DNA of 11,994 nt from CAZLLV01 sp964560325. GTDB taxonomy: Bacteria; Acidobacteriota; Thermoanaerobaculia; Multivoradales; DATKCC01. Every line of letters begins with the position of its first letter. Position 1 is the first letter of the stretch. The translations under genes were made by a program, and so were the position numbers. The DNA lies in assembly GCA_964560325.1 (NCBI GenBank), contig CAZLLV010000048.1:1-11994 (forward strand). The letters are read 5' to 3'. This document shows, piece after piece, positions 10,701 through 11,994 of this stretch. A model generated the notes under the pieces. The model worked only from the letters and a program-made list of their open reading frames with translations, had not been told where the DNA came from and did no database searches.

Positions 10701-11250
10701 GGGCCTCATCGTCCGCCACCGGGCGGCCGGCGAGGGCGGCGGCCAAGCGTCCGGCCAGGCGCTCCATTCCGGTGGCGTCGGCGCAGAGACCCGGGAGCAC
10801 CAGGTACGCGAGGAGCTCAGCCGCCCCGGAGTCGCCCGGAACGACCTCGGCCACCAGCGCCCGCAGGGGACCGGCGGCGGCGTCCCCTTCCCCGGTGATA
10901 TCCAGGGGCGCTGCCGCGAAGGCACCGGCGCGCTCCCGGAACGCCGCCGGCCGTTCCGCTTCCGGAACGTCCGACAGATCGACTGTCACCACCTCCGGCT
11001 CCGCGCTCTCGGCGATCACCTGCAGGGGGAGGCGGATGCCCGACAGCCGGCGGAAGCGGGTCCGCAGGATCTCCTCGGCCGCCGTCACCTCGCGGAGGGC
11101 CGCCGCCAGATCATCCGGCGTCCAGGGGCCGGTGACCCCCAGCAGGCAGCGGGAGACGTACGCCCCCGCCGTCTCCTGGGGCCGAAGGGCCCACAGGTGG
11201 CGCTGTTGGGGCGAGAGTCGAAAGCCGTGGATGTTCTGCTCGTCTTGCAT
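4732..11250 (-). CDS. Two-module nonribosomal peptide synthetase (C*-A-T-C-A-T)
   Basis: A complete cytoplasmic megasynthase of 2172 aa that activates two amino acids and joins them in a growing peptide. Domains by residue: degenerate condensation domain C* about 10-455; adenylation A1 about 465-970; carrier T1 about 1000-1065 with phosphopantetheine Ser1031 in GGHSLM; condensation about 1085-1520 with intact HHSVSDG at 1224-1230; A2 about 1545-2045; carrier T2 about 2060-2130 with Ser2096 in GGHSLL. The C-terminus (LDDLDHLSDEEVRTLL) is a likely docking tail for the next synthetase. No E, MT or TE domain is present. I chose ATG 11250 because GGAAAG lies 7 nt upstream and LSPQQRHLWAL follows soon after. 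An in-frame GTG at 11292 would add 14 residues but has no ribosome binding site and sits at the base of a GC hairpin. The gene ends overlapping the second NRPS. The C*/dioxygenase neighbourhood is the oddest feature. Confidence 0.97.
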   Translation of the reverse strand: MQDEQNIHGFRLSPQQRHLWALRPQETAGAYVSRCLLGVTGPWTPDDLAAALREVTAAEEILRTRFRRLSGIRLPLQVIAESAEPEVVTVDLSDVPEAERPAAFRERAGAFAAAPLDITGEGDAAAGPLRALVAEVVPGDSGAAELLAYLVLPGLCADATGMERLAGRLAAALAGRPVADDEALQYVDVSEWQNELATGEDEDAAVGLEFWRADRLPIPRGGLLEGEAMADDPFAVRSLPLNLDRERTGALEARAKSAGVALHELLLAAWRVLLGRHGVVGADLPVGVVFEGRSFDEVADLVGLLSRRLPLILPYDPASSLAEIARAAAGAREAAEPWQTLFPWHEVPSAVGEPFWPYGFSFRRTAGPLPAGAGEVRILDVESDTDRFVVELDLRLRDGRLEGRLRHDPARFPEASADGLRDRFAVLLDALAAGAGALERPVADLPLATGEAIAAFERMARGADSPAAVGAPPVHRSFFAVADERADAPAVILGERSLSYRQVADGARALADRLRRHGVGRGDVVALLAERSPETVIGIFGILASGAAYVPLDPAYPEERNWSAMADSGARLLVTPPGDGSEEAGRALMSRSAGEDPPALVTIPDPAEAEGAEDGGADSAPGELAYVIYTSGSTGRPKGVAVSHGALAASTRARLDVYGEEPPGRFLLLPSLAFDSSAAGLFWTLTTGGALVLVPEEEKADAGRLAELMRGAEVTHLLTLPSLWSEIVGELAQRDEAALAGLDAAVVAGEACPPAVVGRHAELTSAAGADVPLWNEYGPTEGTVWATVERCAVGDEPVAIGRPVPNARTYVVEPSLAPALPGISGELWIGGPALARGYLGAPAATAERFVPDPFTGASGESGARLYRTGDLARFRPDGRIDFLGRIDHQVKIRGLRVELGEIESQLDAHDSVREAVVVPRGDSPDRLHLVAYVTAAEGGRPEPDALRERLAGRLPAHMVPRRIVVLDVLPRTPGGKVDRSALPEPESEEAEAERVAPRDPIEEVLTGIWSEVLGREPVGARDDFFRLGGHSLMATRVVSRIRSTLGVDMSLPELFAAPTPEAMGRAVARRLADCDGIVSEEPLVPVPRGGDLPLSSAQRRLWILSRLDPDDTAYVVSSSVRLRGDLDREVLVRSLRTIVERHETLRSRFVETDDGPRVVIDPEPVFDYREVSLTGLPEGERETRVREEARRELATPFDLSAGPLLRVRLLRLMEDDHVLLVSNHHSVSDGWSLGVFVGELAELYRAGLRGEAPDLPELPVQYADYADWQRRWFDGEVADRQVEYWRRRLAGAPSALALPTDRPRRAVAGHRSESLSFRWPAEVTAGLRRLARDEGATLFMALVALYQLLLSRYSGQDDVSVGTPVAGRRHVEVEPLVGFFVNTLVLRTDLSGNPTGRELLGRVRQGTLEAFAHQDIPFERLVEEVAPARDLLRSPLFQALFVFQNAPVGELSLEGLELEPFEVDPESAPFELNLWMREAGDSLVGSLQYAADLFDRATAGRLVEHLGNLAREVAAGPDRPASDLPLLGEDERRILLEEWSGASRPARRPAETVHELFGRSVAERPDAVALEAADGQLSYAGLARRADGIAERLAAAGVRRGDPVGILGGRRSALVAGMLGVLRAGAAYVPIDPAYPEDRILFQIEDSGMKILLADEDLLEWLDREGRSGVRVLPLGGAAPTGSPEPGAHLRGEGMSGDDLALIIYTSGSTGTPKGVAITHGGITALAGWAQESLSDGETEGLLASTSVCFDLSVFEVLTPLARERASGGRVFLADDALALASLPGRHRVTLINLVPSALGPLLDLEALPSSVRTVAVAGEPLARSVADRVSAETAAARMLNLYGPSEDTTYSTLAEIDLDGTEAPTIGAPVDGTRLYLLGTAGTLVPAGALGEIHLAGAGLARGYLARPALTAERFVPDPFAPEPGGRLYRTGDLGRHLPDGRVVFTGRIDHQVKLRGYRIELGEVESAVSEHPDVMEAAVQVRGRGDGEGLVCWFAPEAGAEIDAAAIRDHLRRSLPAWMVPSRFVALEALPRTPNGKVDRSALPEPGWDDLATAPGDASPSTPTEEAVVQIWREVLGLEALGIHDDFFDLGGHSLLATQVISRVRSRMGVELPLRALFEHPTVAGLARVADRSAGRLASDERIAAALDDLDHLSDEEVRTLLEAGGAREG
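4850..8000 (-). other. NRPS module 2: LCL-type C, A2 predicted alanine, T2
   Basis: The condensation domain begins at LSSAQRRLWIL, has intact HHSVSDG (residues 1224-1230, HH codons 7581-7576) and VGFFVNTLVLRTDLSG, and follows a carrier with no epimerase between, so an L-donor is expected. A2 has YTSGSTGTPKG, NLYGPSEDTTY, YRTGDLGRHLPDG, GRIDHQVKLRGYRIE and LPRTPNGKVDR. The code aligned to GrsA is D-L-F-N-A-A-L-T-Y-K. It differs at one position from DLFNNALTYK, which I recall as an established alanine code, and the YGPSED variant of motif A5 also fits that group. Alanine is the best prediction, with glycine or serine as outside options. The T2 attachment Ser is residue 2096 (codon 4965-4963). 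Confidence 0.88.
8050..11250 (-). other. NRPS module 1: degenerate C*, A1 of unknown specificity, T1
   Basis: C* keeps the fold signatures (LSPQQRHLWAL; EILRTRF; EFWRADRLPIPRG), but the HHxxxDG position reads PGLCADA at residues 153-159. Both His are replaced (by Pro and Gly) and the Asp is kept at 158. The usual VGxFVNT region reads VGLLSRRLPLI. A1 has all core motifs: YTSGSTGRPKG, NEYGPTEGTVW, YRTGDLARF, GRIDHQVKIRG and LPRTPGGKVDR. By alignment to the GrsA phenylalanine domain, its ten-residue code is D-S-A-T-V-A-E-V-W-K. Asp235 indicates an ordinary alpha-amino acid, but I know no matching substrate. T1 has the attachment Ser at residue 1031 (codon 8160-8158). Module 1 may be the first of the assembly line, or may follow an upstream synthetase outside the window. 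Confidence 0.88.
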
Positions 11251-11257
11251 CGATTCA

Positions 11258-11263
11258 CTTTCC
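11258..11263 (-). promoter_or_regulatory. Ribosome binding site deciding the NRPS start at ATG 11250
   Basis: GGAAAG lies 7 nt before ATG 11250. No comparable purine-rich tract precedes the upstream in-frame GTG 11292, which is preceded by CCGCCGCGGCCC. This supports the shorter protein. The site is only a moderate match to the anti-Shine-Dalgarno sequence. Confidence 0.5.
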
Positions 11264-11291
11264 GGATCGGTGACGCCGTCAGGGGAGCTCA

Positions 11292-11308
11292 CGGGCCGCG
11301 GCGGCCCG
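11292..11308 (-). other. GC-rich inverted repeat just after the dioxygenase stop
   Basis: CGGGCCG (11292-11298) and CGGCCCG (11302-11308) form a perfect 7-bp stem with a 3-nt loop, 2 nt past the dioxygenase stop codon. No T-tract follows on the transcribed side, so it is not a convincing intrinsic terminator. It may protect or attenuate the message between the oxygenase and the NRPS, or may simply be chance in such GC-rich DNA. Confidence 0.35.
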
Positions 11309-11310
11309 CG

Positions 11311-11994
11311 TCAGGCCGCCGCGCTCTCTCCCGTCTCCTTGTCGACCATGGCCACGACGATCTTCCGCTCGCCACGATACGGCTCGCGGCCGTGGGCGAC
11401 GGTCATGTTGTCCATCATCAGGATGTCTCCCTCCCGCCAGGGGAACTTCACGATCGCCGCCTCGTACGCCGCCCGCACGTTGGCCACCGCCTCGTCCTCG
11501 ATGGGCGAGCCGTCGCCGTAGTAGGTGTTGTAGGGAAGCCCGTCGAGACCGAAGGACGAGACCAGGGTCTCCCGCACGCCGGGCTCCTGGGACGAGATGT
11601 GGAAGAAGGCGCCATGGTTGAACCAGAGGGGCTCGCCGGTCTCCGGATGGCGGCGCACCGCCGGCCGGACCTGGCGGGTCCGCAGACGCTCGCCGTCGCC
11701 GCCCGTGTCGACCCACTCGAAATCGATGCGGTTCGTCGTCAGGTACTCCTCCACCTCCTCCTTCGAGTCGGTCTGGTAGGCCTCCTGCCACGACAGACCG
11801 ATCCCGGGGTTGTAGTTGCGCACGTACATGACACCTTCGCGCTCGAAGCGCTCCCGGACGGCGGGATCGATCCCCTCGTAGACTCGCCGCACGTCGCAGA
11901 TCGGAGTCTCGCCCCCCTCTTCCGCCGCCGTCAGGCAGCAGAAGTAGATCTTCCGCGGCCAAGCCATCCAGTAAGTTCCCTCGTTGTGCTGGCG
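11311..11994 (-). CDS. TauD/SyrP-type Fe(II)/2-oxoglutarate dioxygenase, 5'-truncated by window edge
   Basis: A cytoplasmic non-heme iron oxygenase, probably hydroxylating an amino acid that is free or bound to an NRPS carrier protein. 227 residues are visible; family members are usually about 300-350, so the N-terminus lies beyond the right edge. The ATG at 11967 is an internal Met: the frame stays open upstream to 11994 and reads RQHNEGTYWMAWPRK, which contains the HxE iron ligand pair (His codon 11988-11986, Glu codon 11982-11980). GGETPICDVRRV follows, as is typical of the family. The distal iron His is in DNMTVAHGREPY (codon 11394-11392), and the nearby Arg in GERKIVVAM is the likely 2-oxoglutarate ligand. 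The HxE carboxylate argues for a hydroxylase; halogenases of this fold carry Gly or Ala there. The stop (TGA, 11313-11311) is 60 bp before the preferred NRPS start, so co-transcription is likely. The substrate cannot be read from sequence. A desaturase or other oxidative role remains possible. Confidence 0.9.
   Translation of the reverse strand, partial: RQHNEGTYWMAWPRKIYFCCLTAAEEGGETPICDVRRVYEGIDPAVRERFEREGVMYVRNYNPGIGLSWQEAYQTDSKEEVEEYLTTNRIDFEWVDTGGDGERLRTRQVRPAVRRHPETGEPLWFNHGAFFHISSQEPGVRETLVSSFGLDGLPYNTYYGDGSPIEDEAVANVRAAYEAAIVKFPWREGDILMMDNMTVAHGREPYRGERKIVVAMVDKETGESAAA

Noticed and set aside
4732..11250. Epimerisation, methyltransferase or thioesterase domains in the first NRPS
   Set aside because: The spacing between domains leaves no room for them, no GxSxG thioesterase motif region is seen after the last carrier, and the protein ends about 75 residues after the T2 serine.
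11290..11292. GTG at 11292 as the start of the first NRPS
   Set aside because: It has no ribosome binding site upstream and lies at the edge of a GC hairpin. ATG 11250 has GGAAAG at good spacing. It cannot be excluded fully.
10097..11521. 474-codon plus-strand frame spanning the NRPS/dioxygenase junction
   Set aside because: It is Ser/Arg-rich with no domain, and is antisense to two well-supported genes.
11279..11962. 227-codon minus-strand frame overlapping the dioxygenase
   Set aside because: It is out of frame with the HNE, GGETPI and HGREPY motifs of the dioxygenase, and its own sequence is Arg/Gly-rich without motifs.
11311..11994. Non-heme iron halogenase instead of hydroxylase
   Set aside because: The iron motif is HNE, with the carboxylate present. 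Halogenases of this fold have Gly or Ala at that position to bind chloride.

Overview
The window is an internal slice of a bacterial nonribosomal peptide synthetase (NRPS) gene cluster. All three genes lie on the minus strand and are read from right to left, so they look like one operon. The DNA is very GC-rich (roughly 70% by eye), with G/C in most third codon positions. This would suit a soil bacterium such as an acidobacterium, myxobacterium or actinobacterium, but the sequence alone does not fix the phylum. I see no tRNA, rRNA, CRISPR array, insertion sequence or phage gene.

Layout in transcription order. (1) 11994-11311: the 3' part of a TauD/SyrP-type Fe(II)/2-oxoglutarate dioxygenase that enters from the right edge. 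(2) 11250-4732: a complete two-module NRPS of 2172 aa with domains C*-A1-T1-C-A2-T2, where C* is a condensation-like domain that has lost its catalytic histidine. (3) 4735-1: a second NRPS, open to the left edge, with domains C-A3-T-C. Its first module is complete and its second is cut after the condensation domain. Gene 3 has no in-frame stop anywhere in the window, so a search for closed ORFs misses it. The only gap is 60 bp, between genes 1 and 2. Genes 2 and 3 overlap by 4 bp (GTGA).

How they work together. The two synthetases should extend a peptide in the order X1-Ala-X3-X4, with X4 added by a module beyond the left edge. A2 has a specificity code one residue away from a known alanine code. 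A1 and A3 have codes I cannot match. The visible condensation domains do not follow epimerisation domains, so L-residues are expected. No epimerase, methyltransferase, thioesterase or reductase domain is visible, so chain release is encoded elsewhere. The dioxygenase keeps an HxE iron ligand pair and is probably a hydroxylase acting on an amino acid, perhaps while it is bound to a carrier protein.

The most interesting arrangement is the dioxygenase placed directly before an NRPS whose first domain is a dead condensation domain. Interface-type domains that recruit such hydroxylases are known in siderophore NRPSs, so C* may be a docking or initiation domain rather than a peptide-bond former. 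This is a hypothesis.
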